This document shows positions 52,866 through 62,188 of a stretch of DNA of 64,000 nucleotides, one piece after another (within the stretch, counting starts at the first letter, position 1; every line of letters begins with the position of its first letter). The position numbers and the translations under genes are program-made. Origin of the DNA: Polaribacter sp. Q13 (GTDB taxonomy: Bacteria > Bacteroidota > Bacteroidia > Flavobacteriales > Flavobacteriaceae). The stretch covers positions 3,244,001 to 3,308,000 of the forward strand of contig NZ_CP074436.1 in NCBI RefSeq assembly GCF_016858305.2, written 5' to 3'. The notes under the pieces are model-generated. The model was not told the DNA's origin. It saw nothing but the letters and a program-made list of their open reading frames with translations, and searched no databases.

Positions 52866-53546
52866 TTATAAGTTGAAATCTGGTGTAATTTCTATTAACT
52901 TTTTTTGAATACCGTAAATAACCAAACCTGCAACATTTTTAGACTGTGTCTTTAAAAGTAGGTTGTTTCTATGACCTTCTACAGTTCTTGGGCTTATAAA
53001 AAGTTTTTCGGCAATTTCTGTAGTGGTCTTTTGAGCGCAAATCAACTCTAAAACATCAATTTCTCTTTTAGAAAGTAATTTTTTGTCTAAATCGCTTTTT
53101 ATACGTTTTCCACTAGATGAAATAATGTTTTCATGAATAATAGTCAATACTTTTTCATCATAATAAAAACCTTTTTCATACACCTCATTAATTGTATGAA
53201 CTACCATTTTTGGACTTGTATTTTTAAGTAGGTAAGAAGAGGCGCCAACATCGATCATGTTGGTAATAAAAGATTTACCATCAAAACTGGTTAATGCAAT
53301 TATTTTTATGTCTGGGTGTGTTTTATGAATAACTTTAGTAGCTTCAACACCATTCATTTCTGGCATTTTTAAATCCATCAAAATAATATCTGGAAATCCT
53401 TCTGTAGTTCTTATAAAATCTACTAATTTTTTACCATTTTCTGCTTCAAAAGAAATATTAAAGTTAGGTTCTCTTTCTAATAAAAAACGAATTCCTTTTC
53501 TAAAAAGCTCTTCATCATCGGCAATTATAATATTAATTTTTTGCAT
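52866..53546 (-). CDS. NarL/LuxR-family response regulator
   Basis: A 226-aa regulator. The receiver domain has Asp10-Asp11, the phosphoacceptor Asp58 (IILMDLKMPEMNG) and the conserved Thr/Lys positions (ALTSFDG, LLKNT). The C-terminal LuxR helix-turn-helix reads LSKREIDVLELICAQKTTTE and SPRTVEGHRNN. It overlaps the kinase gene by 14 bases, so the pair is translationally coupled. Likely targets are the neighbouring collar and surface protein genes. Confidence 0.92.
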   Translation of the reverse strand: MQKINIIIADDEELFRKGIRFLLEREPNFNISFEAENGKKLVDFIRTTEGFPDIILMDLKMPEMNGVEATKVIHKTHPDIKIIALTSFDGKSFITNMIDVGASSYLLKNTSPKMVVHTINEVYEKGFYYDEKVLTIIHENIISSSGKRIKSDLDKKLLSKREIDVLELICAQKTTTEIAEKLFISPRTVEGHRNNLLLKTQSKNVAGLVIYGIQKKLIEITPDFNL

Positions 53547-54348
53547 ATTCTGGGGGTTGTATTACAATTAAAATGTTAAATCCTTTACCTACTTCACTTC
53601 CAATATTATATTTTCCGTTTAATAAAGAAACCCTACTTTCTATATTTTTCATTCCAAGACCTTTTTTATTATTTTTATCATCAGAATTAAAACCGATGCC
53701 ATTATCTGTATAGCTAAAAATTAGTCGATTGTCTTTTTGAGAAATATTTATAGTACTATTATTAGCTTTACCATGTCTTACAGAGTTATTAATTAATTCT
53801 TGAGTAATTCTAAATAAATGTAATTCGTTTTGTGGGTTTAAAAGTTTGTTGGTGTAATTTATATTGTATTTAATACTAATTTTTTTACTGTTATTAAAGG
53901 AGTCTGCTAGTTCTTCTACTGCGTCTTTAAAGCCAAATTCTTCTAGTATTGGTGGTAAAAGATTGTGTGCAATTTTACGAGCACTTTCTAAGGTTTTATC
54001 TGTAGCTTCTAAAATACCGTTGTTAACAGTTATGTACTCTTCTGGCGTTAAACCTCCATCTTTTAAAAGGTTTGCATTTAAGTTAATTACATTTAGTTTA
54101 GAGCTAATATCATCATGTAAATCTTGTGCAATGCGTTTGCGTTCCTCTTCTTGAGTTATAATAATAGACTGTATAATTTCTTTTTGATGGTTTACTTCTA
54201 GGTTTCTTTTCTCTAGTTCTTTATCCACTATTTTTTTTCTAGAGAAGAAGAAAAATAACAGGAATGCAACTCCCATTAGAAGAAGTAATAAAACACCTAT
54301 TAAAACGATAACTATCACTTGGTTTTCTTTAGTAAGCAATTCTTCCAT
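53533..54348 (-). CDS. Sensor histidine kinase (HisKA_3 type)
   Basis: A 271-aa kinase with one N-terminal membrane helix (about residues 11-36) and almost no periplasmic part. A coiled coil leads into the HisKA_3 box ERKRIAQDLHDDISSKLN with the phosphorylated His, then an ATPase domain (ELINNSVRHGKAN, DNGIGF, GLGMKNIESRV). With no obvious sensor domain of its own, it may read a signal through the membrane protein encoded 103 bases upstream. Confidence 0.9.
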   Translation of the reverse strand: MEELLTKENQVIVIVLIGVLLLLLMGVAFLLFFFFSRKKIVDKELEKRNLEVNHQKEIIQSIIITQEEERKRIAQDLHDDISSKLNVINLNANLLKDGGLTPEEYITVNNGILEATDKTLESARKIAHNLLPPILEEFGFKDAVEELADSFNNSKKISIKYNINYTNKLLNPQNELHLFRITQELINNSVRHGKANNSTINISQKDNRLIFSYTDNGIGFNSDDKNNKKGLGMKNIESRVSLLNGKYNIGSEVGKGFNILIVIQPPEYAKN

Positions 54349-54451
54349 AAAGGGGTTTTGAAAAGTAAAACCAAAATTACGGAAAAATAAGTTTACGGTA
54401 AAAATAGTAGTTTATCTTAAGTTTTTAAGATGTTTATGGAAAAACAGGGGT

Positions 54452-55105
54452 TTATACTTGTTTTTTAAAATGGATAAAACTTGGTTTTTTTATCGGTTTT
54501 CTAAAGTTTTTGTACCATTCCACAAAAACCATAATCTGAAAAATAAGGTATAAAAAAGCATTAAACTGCCAGACATAAAATTTTAATTCTCTAGACCCTA
54601 TGTTTCCTAACGTAAAAATAAGTGTGCTGCATAGGGTGTATACAAAGAAACCAGAGTTAAAGTAAATATATTTTTTATCTATATTGTTGTCTATTTTTTT
54701 TACAAAAAAGAAAAAACTATAAACTAATAAAGGTATGGATGTAATTGCAATTTCTAAAACATTCCATTTTTTTAGTGTTTCTGGAAAGTTGTATAAATAT
54801 GTAATAAAAGAGAATGCTATTAAGAAGGTTAAAAGCCTAATTAACTTTTTAAAGTTATATAAAGTAGAAAAGAAGAAACTTAAAAAAATAAACTGACCAA
54901 TAAAGAAATAATGACTTAGAAAGAGGTTGTTTATTCTTAAGGAACTTAAAAAACTAGAATAAATTTGAACAAAAACGCATAGCATTAAATACATAATAAA
55001 GTATTTTAATGCTTTGTGTTTTTTATTATAACTTATAATAAATGCTAGGGTATTTATTATTAAAAAAAAGTACCCAGCATTTACAATAAAATCATCTAAA
55101 CTCAT
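54452..55105 (-). CDS. Seven-helix-like membrane protein of unknown function
   Basis: A 217-aa integral membrane protein with about seven hydrophobic segments (for example YFFLIINTLAFIISY and FIFLSFFFSTLYNF). It ends with a positively charged tail. I do not recognise the family. It lies between the 120-aa protein (10 bases upstream) and the two-component genes, so it may be the sensor or a membrane partner for the kinase. This is inference from order alone. Confidence 0.65.
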   Translation of the reverse strand: MSLDDFIVNAGYFFLIINTLAFIISYNKKHKALKYFIMYLMLCVFVQIYSSFLSSLRINNLFLSHYFFIGQFIFLSFFFSTLYNFKKLIRLLTFLIAFSFITYLYNFPETLKKWNVLEIAITSIPLLVYSFFFFVKKIDNNIDKKYIYFNSGFFVYTLCSTLIFTLGNIGSRELKFYVWQFNAFLYLIFQIMVFVEWYKNFRKPIKKPSFIHFKKQV

Positions 55106-55115
55106 AATAATCAGT

Positions 55116-55478
55116 TTAGTTTAAAGGGCTCTCATTATCGCATTTGTCTGGACAAGGAGATGTTAAATCATAAATATCACCACTATCTTTATCTAAATTT
55201 TTGCCATCTTTAGAAGAAATCATATCTTTTCCGTTAGCATCTACACCAACAATAATTAATTTTTCTTCAAAAACAATTTCTCCTTCTATTTTCTGTTTAT
55301 GAACGCCTAAATAAGCCCTTACTGTTACGGCTCCTTCTGCAATAGCTTCTTTTAAATCTTCTAATGGAATGTTAAAAGCTCTACAGTCTTGGTGGGCATT
55401 ATAAGTACCTTCCATTTTGCGCCATCTATTAGTCCATCTTTTAGCGGTTTGTAAAGAAATTGTATTTTTTTTAGTCAT
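55116..55478 (-). CDS. Conserved 120-aa protein of unknown function
   Basis: A 120-aa protein without signal peptide. Segments RRWTNRWR-like AKRWTNRWRKMEGTYNAH, AFNIPLEDLKEAIAEGAVTV and LIIVGVDANGKDMI are followed by a C-terminal CxxxC-containing tail (DLTSPCPDKCDNESPLN). I believe relatives occur next to similar membrane proteins and kinases in Bacteroidota, but I cannot name the family. It starts the minus-strand run that leads through the membrane protein to the two-component pair. Confidence 0.6.
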   Translation of the reverse strand: MTKKNTISLQTAKRWTNRWRKMEGTYNAHQDCRAFNIPLEDLKEAIAEGAVTVRAYLGVHKQKIEGEIVFEEKLIIVGVDANGKDMISSKDGKNLDKDSGDIYDLTSPCPDKCDNESPLN

Positions 55479-55639
55479 GTAATAGGTATTAGTTATTTAT
55501 AAATAATGTTAGTTAGGCTTTAAAAGTATAGAAAAATATAGAAAGAGCAATCTTATTATATCATTTTAAATATAAAATACCTTTTTAGATTTTGTTTTTA
55601 GAAGTGATTTCTCATCACTATATCTTTAAAAAAAATACG

Positions 55640-55647
55640 TAATTTTG
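55640..55647 (+). promoter_or_regulatory. -7 box of uvrC, nearly leaderless
   Basis: TAATTTTG matches TAnnTTTG exactly and ends only 4 bases before the ATG at 55652, so transcription probably starts at or within one or two bases of the start codon. Confidence 0.55.
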
Positions 55648-55651
55648 CGCG

Positions 55652-57448
55652 ATGTCTACACCTTTAGAACTTCAAGTAAAAACCTTACCAAATGAACCCG
55701 GAGTTTATCAATATTTTGATAAGGAAGATGTAATTATCTATGTTGGTAAAGCCAAAAATCTAAAGAAAAGAGTTGCTTCTTATTTCAATAAAAACCATGA
55801 AAATGGTAAAACACGGGTATTAGTAAAAAAGATTGTTCGTATAAAACATATTGTAGTTAATACAGAAACGGATGCTTTATTATTAGAGAATAATTTAATT
55901 AAAAAATACAAGCCTCGTTACAATGTTTTATTGAAGGATGATAAATCTTACCCTTGGCTTTGTATAAAAAAAGAACGTTTTCCAAGAGTTTTTATGACGC
56001 GTAGAGTTATAAAAGATGGGTCGGAATATTTTGGTCCTTATACGTCTATTAAGACGGTGCGAGTTTTATTAGATCTTATTAAAGAATTGTATCCGTTAAG
56101 AACGTGTAAATACGATTTAAGTCCGCAGAATGTAAATGAAGGTAAATATAAAGTCTGTTTAGAATATCACCTAAAAAACTGTAAAGGTGCTTGTGAAGGT
56201 TTAGAAACAGAGAGCCATTACAATAATTCTATTGCAGAAATTAGAAATATTATTAAAGGGAATTTTAAAGAAAGCTTAGATAAGTTTCAAGAAATGATGT
56301 TGGGCTTTGCAGAAAAAATGGAGTTTGAAGAAGCACAGAAAATTAAAGAGAAGCTTAATTTGTTGGGCAATTATCAATCTAAAAGTACTATTATAAATCC
56401 ATCTATAAATAATGTAGATGTTTTTTCTATTATTTCTGATGAAACACACGGGTATGCAAATTTTTTAAAGATTTCTAACGGATCTATTATTCAATCTCAT
56501 ACCACCGAAATTAAGAAAAAGTTAGACGAAACAGATAAAGAATTATTAGAGTTATTTATTGTAGAAATTAGACAACGTTTCGATTCTCAATCACCAGAAA
56601 TCTATGTGCCATTTAAAGTGAATTTGGGAGAAAATATAAAAGTAACTATCCCTAAATTAGGTGATAAAAAACGTATTGTAGAACTCTCTGAAAGAAACGC
56701 AAAATATTATAGAATGGAGCAATTTAAGCAGGTACAAATTGTGGATCCGGATAGACATGTAAAAAGAATTATGGCGCAAATGAAAAAAGATTTACGTTTG
56801 CATGTAGAGCCACGTCATATAGAATGTTTCGATAACTCTAATATTCAAGGAACCAACCCAGTTGCAGCTTGTGTGGTTTTTAAAGATGGAAAACCAAGTA
56901 AAAAAGATTACAGACATTACAATATAAAAACAGTGGAAGGTCCAGATGATTTTGCTTCTATGGAAGAGGTTGTTTATAGAAGGTACAAACGTTTGTTAGA
57001 AGAAGAGCAACCTTTGCCACAATTAATTATTGTGGATGGTGGTAAAGGACAACTATCATCTGGTTTAAAAGCTTTAGAAAATTTAGGTTTAAGAGGTAAA
57101 ATAGCCATTATAGGAATTGCAAAACGTTTAGAAGAAATTTATTATCCAGGAGATCCAATACCTTTATATCTAGATAAAAAATCTGAAACGTTAAAGATAA
57201 CACAGTACTTAAGAAATGAAGCCCATAGATTCGGAATTACATTTCACAGAAATAAACGGAGTAAAAGTGCTATAAAATCTGAATTGGAACAAATACCGGA
57301 TGTAGGTGAACAGACCATTACAACTTTATTACGTAAATTTAAGTCGGCAAAGCGCGTTAAAGAAGCTTCTTTAGAAGAGTTAAAAGAAGTTATAGGAAAT
57401 GCAAGAGCCATAAAGGTATACGAATATTTTCAACCGAATAAAGAATGA
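55652..57448 (+). CDS. uvrC: Excinuclease ABC subunit C (UvrC)
   Basis: The nuclease of nucleotide excision repair. The N-terminal GIY-YIG domain reads PGVYQYFDKEDVIIYVGKA; a UVR motif (KMEFEEAQKIKEKLN) near residue 225 binds UvrB. The RNase H-like 5' nuclease half has ECFDNSNIQGTNPVAACVVF and IIVDGGKGQL, and helix-hairpin-helix motifs end the 598-aa chain. It overlaps the next gene by 4 bases. Confidence 0.96.
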   Translation: MSTPLELQVKTLPNEPGVYQYFDKEDVIIYVGKAKNLKKRVASYFNKNHENGKTRVLVKKIVRIKHIVVNTETDALLLENNLIKKYKPRYNVLLKDDKSYPWLCIKKERFPRVFMTRRVIKDGSEYFGPYTSIKTVRVLLDLIKELYPLRTCKYDLSPQNVNEGKYKVCLEYHLKNCKGACEGLETESHYNNSIAEIRNIIKGNFKESLDKFQEMMLGFAEKMEFEEAQKIKEKLNLLGNYQSKSTIINPSINNVDVFSIISDETHGYANFLKISNGSIIQSHTTEIKKKLDETDKELLELFIVEIRQRFDSQSPEIYVPFKVNLGENIKVTIPKLGDKKRIVELSERNAKYYRMEQFKQVQIVDPDRHVKRIMAQMKKDLRLHVEPRHIECFDNSNIQGTNPVAACVVFKDGKPSKKDYRHYNIKTVEGPDDFASMEEVVYRRYKRLLEEEQPLPQLIIVDGGKGQLSSGLKALENLGLRGKIAIIGIAKRLEEIYYPGDPIPLYLDKKSETLKITQYLRNEAHRFGITFHRNKRSKSAIKSELEQIPDVGEQTITTLLRKFKSAKRVKEASLEELKEVIGNARAIKVYEYFQPNKE

Positions 57449-59646
57449 AAAAGTTATTAGTAGTATTTTATTTAGTTTTTTCTGTTACTTTTTATAGCCA
57501 AGAAAAGCAACCAAAAGTTGGTTTGGTTTTAAGTGGAGGTGGTGCAAAAGGGTTTGCTCATATTGGCGTTCTAAAAGAAATAGACAAAGCAGGTTTACAG
57601 ATAGATTATGTGGGTGGTACTAGTATGGGTGCAATTGTTGGTGGTTTGTATGCTATTGGTTATTCTGGAGAACAAATAGAACAAATTGTTTTAAAAACCG
57701 ATTTTGTTTCTCTGTTACAAGATAAATTGCCTAGAAATTCTGAACCATTTTTTGAAAAAGAATTTGGCGAAAAGACCTTTATTACTTTACCTGTTCATAA
57801 AGGTGCTGTAGGATTTCCTAAAGCAGTTTCTAAAGGTCAGAATGTCTTAAATTTTTTAATGGAATTATTAGCTTCAGTAGAAGGTATTTCTGATTTTAAA
57901 AAATTGCCTATTCCCTTTTTTTGTATTGCTACAGATGTAGAAGACGGAAACGCTGTATTGTTAGAAAAAGGTTCTTTGCCCTTGGCTTTAAGGGCTAGTG
58001 GCTCATTTCCTACTTTGTTAAACCCAGTTGTTTTAGATAATAAATTGTTGGTTGATGGAGGTATTGCAAATAATTTTCCTATAAGTGTTATGAAATCTAA
58101 AGGAATGGATATTGTAATTGGGGTAGATGTTGAGGGGAGTTTAAATCAAAAAGAAAAACTAAATACTGTTGTAGATCTAATGAACCAGATTGTTAGTTAC
58201 CAGATGTATCGTAAAACAGATAAAGAAAAAGAAATATTGGATGTTTATATTCATCCAGAAATTAAGGGATATAATGTTGTTAGTTTTGATAAAAAAGTAG
58301 AAATTTTACAAAAAGGAATTGAAGAAGGACAAAAGTTTAATAAAGTTTTTAAGGAATTAGCATTAAAACAAACCCATAAAACTGCCCGTAAAAAGTTACA
58401 TTTTAATAAAGAGAAGTTCTTAATTTCTGATATTGATATATCTGGCTCTAAGTTATATACAAGAGCGTTTGTTTTGGGTAAAGTAAAAGTAAAGGTAGGA
58501 GATCGTTTGTCTAGAAAAGAAATTACAAAAAGAATTCACCTTTTATCATCAACAAAAAATTACGAAAGAATAGCGTATCACCTAACTAAAAAGAAAGACA
58601 ATACGTATAGTTTAAAATTGCAGTTAAATGAAACAAATGAAAATGCAAATCTTAAATTAGGCGTTCATTACGATTTTTTATATAAATCTGGGTTTTTAGT
58701 AAACTATAATCAAAAACACTTATTATTAGATAATGATTTGTTTTCTTTAGATATGGTTTTAGGAGACAATTTAAGATATAGCTTAGATTATTTTGTAGAT
58801 AACGGTTTCTATATAAGTTATGGTTTTAGATCTAGATATAATCATTTTAGAACAAATTCTAAGTTTAATTCAATAATCTCTCAATATCCTTCCATTAGTA
58901 GTATTAATTTAAAATACACAGATATTACTAGTCAGTTTTTTCTTCAAACAGCGTTTAATAGAAGATTTACTTTAGGGGTAGGTCTAGAGCATAAATATGT
59001 AAAGGCAACTACAGAGACTATTGCTTCTGCTAGCAATGGAGTAACCATTTTTGATAATAGTAATTATTTAAATAGTTTTGGTTATTTAAAGTTAGATACT
59101 TATGATAAAAAGTATTTTCCTACAAAAGGATATTTTGGAGATTTAAACTTTAAGTGGTACATGGTTTCATCTGATCATAATAATGATTTTTCACCTTTTG
59201 CTCAAACAAAAGGAACCTTAGGCTTTGCCACTACTTTTTGGGATAAACTTACTTTTCAAATGACAAATGAAGCAGGTTTTACTTTAAATGATGTAAATTC
59301 TGATGTTTTTGATTTTTATCTTGGTGGCTATAACAAAAATTATATTAACACGTTTGTTTCTTTTTATGGCTATGATTTTGCAGAGCTTTCTGATAATACT
59401 TTTTTAAAGTCAGAGTTTAATTTTAGATATGCTATTGCAGACAAACATTATCTGTCTCTAATAGCTAATTACGGAAGATTAGAAGACAATGTTTTTAAGA
59501 ACATAGACCTGTTTGAAAATATTAAAACAGGTTATGCTATTGGTTACAGTTATAATTCTCTTATAGGTCCCTTAGAAATAAAATATAGTTGGTCTCCAGA
59601 TAATAAAGAAAATTATTGGTTGTTTAATTTGGGTTTTTGGTTTTAA
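57445..59646 (+). CDS. Patatin-like phospholipase with BamA-like barrel
   Basis: A 733-aa outer-membrane protein with signal peptide. The patatin domain has the oxyanion GGGAKG (residues 31-36), nucleophile Ser60 in GTSMG and catalytic Asp in VDGGIANNFP. A POTRA-like segment (about 325-395) links to a C-terminal barrel (ALGFATTFWDKLTFQ... ending NLGFWF). This fits the fused patatin/Omp85 type found in Bacteroidota, like PlpD. It may secrete or expose a lipase. Confidence 0.9.
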   Translation: MKKLLVVFYLVFSVTFYSQEKQPKVGLVLSGGGAKGFAHIGVLKEIDKAGLQIDYVGGTSMGAIVGGLYAIGYSGEQIEQIVLKTDFVSLLQDKLPRNSEPFFEKEFGEKTFITLPVHKGAVGFPKAVSKGQNVLNFLMELLASVEGISDFKKLPIPFFCIATDVEDGNAVLLEKGSLPLALRASGSFPTLLNPVVLDNKLLVDGGIANNFPISVMKSKGMDIVIGVDVEGSLNQKEKLNTVVDLMNQIVSYQMYRKTDKEKEILDVYIHPEIKGYNVVSFDKKVEILQKGIEEGQKFNKVFKELALKQTHKTARKKLHFNKEKFLISDIDISGSKLYTRAFVLGKVKVKVGDRLSRKEITKRIHLLSSTKNYERIAYHLTKKKDNTYSLKLQLNETNENANLKLGVHYDFLYKSGFLVNYNQKHLLLDNDLFSLDMVLGDNLRYSLDYFVDNGFYISYGFRSRYNHFRTNSKFNSIISQYPSISSINLKYTDITSQFFLQTAFNRRFTLGVGLEHKYVKATTETIASASNGVTIFDNSNYLNSFGYLKLDTYDKKYFPTKGYFGDLNFKWYMVSSDHNNDFSPFAQTKGTLGFATTFWDKLTFQMTNEAGFTLNDVNSDVFDFYLGGYNKNYINTFVSFYGYDFAELSDNTFLKSEFNFRYAIADKHYLSLIANYGRLEDNVFKNIDLFENIKTGYAIGYSYNSLIGPLEIKYSWSPDNKENYWLFNLGFWF

Positions 59647-59807
59647 TACTAATTTAACTGAATTATGTCGCTATTAATAATTTCTTTTCTACTTAATATT
59701 TTAATGTAAAAGAGCCTTATAACTACGGCTACGATAAGATTTTTTATTTCATATTAAGAAACCTTTATGACAAAAGATAGTAACTAGTTAAAATTTATTG
59801 TAACATA

Positions 59808-59842
59808 AAAAAAGCCATGAAGTTTATTTCATGGCTTTTTTA
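59808..59842. terminator. Bidirectional terminator between the patatin gene and PiT
   Basis: AAAAAAGCCATGAA / TTCATGGCTTTTTT stem with a short loop, A-run left and T-run right. Confidence 0.85.
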
Positions 59843-59858
59843 TATGTATAGAAAACTG

Positions 59859-62114
59859 TTATAATTTTACTTGTTTTGTACTTACGTGAAACTCTTCATA
59901 AGTTTCTAATAAACTCATTAAAGCTTTAATTAAATCTTTTGTTTCTAACAGTACGCTAAAGTATAAAGTGGTGTTTTTAGGGCTTGTTTCATCAGTTCTA
60001 ATTCTAGCAACTTGTTTTTCAATAGAAGATCTTACACTTTGTAACAATTCTGTCTTTTCTATTAATAGGCTGTTTAAATTGTCTAATTCTCTGTTTTCAA
60101 AAATAGCCGCTTCTTTAGTTAACAAAATAGATAAAGCAACATCAATTGTTTTTAAATCTTTTATTTGCCCTTTCTTTAAGTTTTTATGATTGTTATTTAC
60201 GTGTTTGTAACTAGCTCTAGAAATATAACTAATAGATTGTGCTATGTCTTGTAAATACCCTAAAACCATAATGTAAAATCTACTTGCTTCTACAGAGGTT
60301 TCGTCTAAAGATTTAATAAAATAGAAAACACCATCTTTTAAACCATCTATTTCTTCATTAAGTTTTGCAACGTGTTTATCTGTTTTACGTAATTTATTTA
60401 AATCATGATTGGCTAAATCATTTACAACATTGGTATACAATTTATTTACACGATGTATTACTTCAGAAATATGGTCTGCACTTTCTTCAATTACACCATT
60501 AATAGTAATTAATTCTGATCTTTCTATATATACTTGTTTTTTTATTTCTTTAGATCTTCTTCTGTGAATTAAGGTGTTTCTTCCAATTAAAAAAGCAACT
60601 AGTGCTAATAAAATAGGAATCATAACCATATCCCAACTAATTAAATAAGCAACAAGAGCGGCTGCTAAAAAAGCAGTAATTGCGGTTAAAAACCATCCAC
60701 CAACAACGTTTATTACTCCTGCAACTCTGTAAACAGCACTTTCACGTCCCCAAGCTCTATCTGCTAAAGAAGTACCCATTGCTACCATAAAAGTTACATA
60801 TGTGGTAGATAAAGGTAATTTCATAGAAGTTGCTACAGATATTAAAATACCAGCAACAATTAAGTTTACAGATGCTCTTACTAAATCGAAAGCAGGTAAT
60901 TCATAGGTTTTATCTTTTGGCAATTCTATAACTGGTTTTTGAAACTTAGTATCTACATAAGACAACATTTTTTTAGGAAAAATTTTACTAATTCCAAAAT
61001 TAAGACCCATTGCAAATCTTACCACAACTCTAGATAAAGGGTTTGGTTGAAATTTTTCATGACCTTCTCCTTGTCTAGATAAATCGATACCTGTTTTTAT
61101 TACATTTTGTGCTTTACTAGAAGTCCATAAAGTAACTACCATAATAGCACCTGCTAATAATAATAACCAAATATTAGAAGGTACTTTCTTCGCTAAAATA
61201 CCCATAGAAAAGGCATCTGGAGCAACACCAGAAAGGTTCCAAGATTGGTAAGAGTTCCAGGCAGCAATTGGTACCCCTACAAAGTTTACCAAATCATTTC
61301 CAGAAAAAGCCATGGCTAAAGAAAAAGTACCAACTCCAATAATTAATTTTAGAATATTAATTTTAAAGAAATGGATTAAAATTTGAGAAATGATAGACCA
61401 AACAACAAAACTTCCAACGATAATTAGAAATGTATTTCCTTCTATTATATGTGCTATATCTTTATACCAAGGTGTTCCTTTCATCCCTTTTATAATAATA
61501 AAGTACGTAATTGCTGTAATAGCAAATCCTCCAAAAAGAGCGCTAATATAGGTAGGTCTCTTTTCGAAATTGAAAGAAAAAATCATCCTTGAAAAAAATT
61601 GGACAATAGCCCCTACAGAAAAAGCAACTACTACCGAGAGTAGAATACCAAAAATAATGGTAGTGGCTGTTTCATGGTTAATGTAACTCCAAATATCATT
61701 AAAAGACTGTGCGTCATTAGCAGATATTTTTATCAAAGAAATACAAACAGCAGCTCCCAAAAGTTCAAAAACTATAGAAACAGTAGTAGATGTAGGCATT
61801 CCAAGGGTATTAAAGATGTCTAGTAATAAGATATCTGTAATCATTACTGCCATAAAAATGAACATAATGTCTTGGAACATAAACATATTAGGATTAAAAA
61901 TTCCTTTACGAGCAACTTCCATCATTCCGCTAGAGGTAACTGCTCCAAAAAACACACCTAAGCTTGCAATAATCATAATATTTTTTACAGATATTGCTTT
62001 TGAGCCGATGGCTGAATTTAAAAAGTTAACGGCATCATTACTAACACCTATAACTAAATCTACTATAGCTAATACAGCTAGAGCTACTAACATTAAAATA
62101 TATGGATCTCCCAT
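59859..62114 (-). CDS. pit: PiT-family phosphate transporter with PhoU-like C-terminus
   Basis: A 751-aa inner-membrane protein. The N-terminal PiT half carries GVSNDAVNFLNSAIGSKA and GMPTSTTVSIVFELLGAA, the second half has SGNDLVNFVGVPIAAW and KLPLSTTYVTFMVAMG. About residues 530-750 form a soluble PhoU-like helical domain (for example ITINGVIEESADHISEVIHR). It is in an operon with a phosphate-selective porin gene (74-base gap). Confidence 0.9.
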   Translation of the reverse strand: MGDPYILMLVALAVLAIVDLVIGVSNDAVNFLNSAIGSKAISVKNIMIIASLGVFFGAVTSSGMMEVARKGIFNPNMFMFQDIMFIFMAVMITDILLLDIFNTLGMPTSTTVSIVFELLGAAVCISLIKISANDAQSFNDIWSYINHETATTIIFGILLSVVVAFSVGAIVQFFSRMIFSFNFEKRPTYISALFGGFAITAITYFIIIKGMKGTPWYKDIAHIIEGNTFLIIVGSFVVWSIISQILIHFFKINILKLIIGVGTFSLAMAFSGNDLVNFVGVPIAAWNSYQSWNLSGVAPDAFSMGILAKKVPSNIWLLLLAGAIMVVTLWTSSKAQNVIKTGIDLSRQGEGHEKFQPNPLSRVVVRFAMGLNFGISKIFPKKMLSYVDTKFQKPVIELPKDKTYELPAFDLVRASVNLIVAGILISVATSMKLPLSTTYVTFMVAMGTSLADRAWGRESAVYRVAGVINVVGGWFLTAITAFLAAALVAYLISWDMVMIPILLALVAFLIGRNTLIHRRRSKEIKKQVYIERSELITINGVIEESADHISEVIHRVNKLYTNVVNDLANHDLNKLRKTDKHVAKLNEEIDGLKDGVFYFIKSLDETSVEASRFYIMVLGYLQDIAQSISYISRASYKHVNNNHKNLKKGQIKDLKTIDVALSILLTKEAAIFENRELDNLNSLLIEKTELLQSVRSSIEKQVARIRTDETSPKNTTLYFSVLLETKDLIKALMSLLETYEEFHVSTKQVKL

Positions 62115-62188
62115 TTTGTTTGATTAATTTTTTTGCAAATTTATAGACTTAAAAGAATGCCTATGTTAGGTTTATGTTATCTTTTTTA

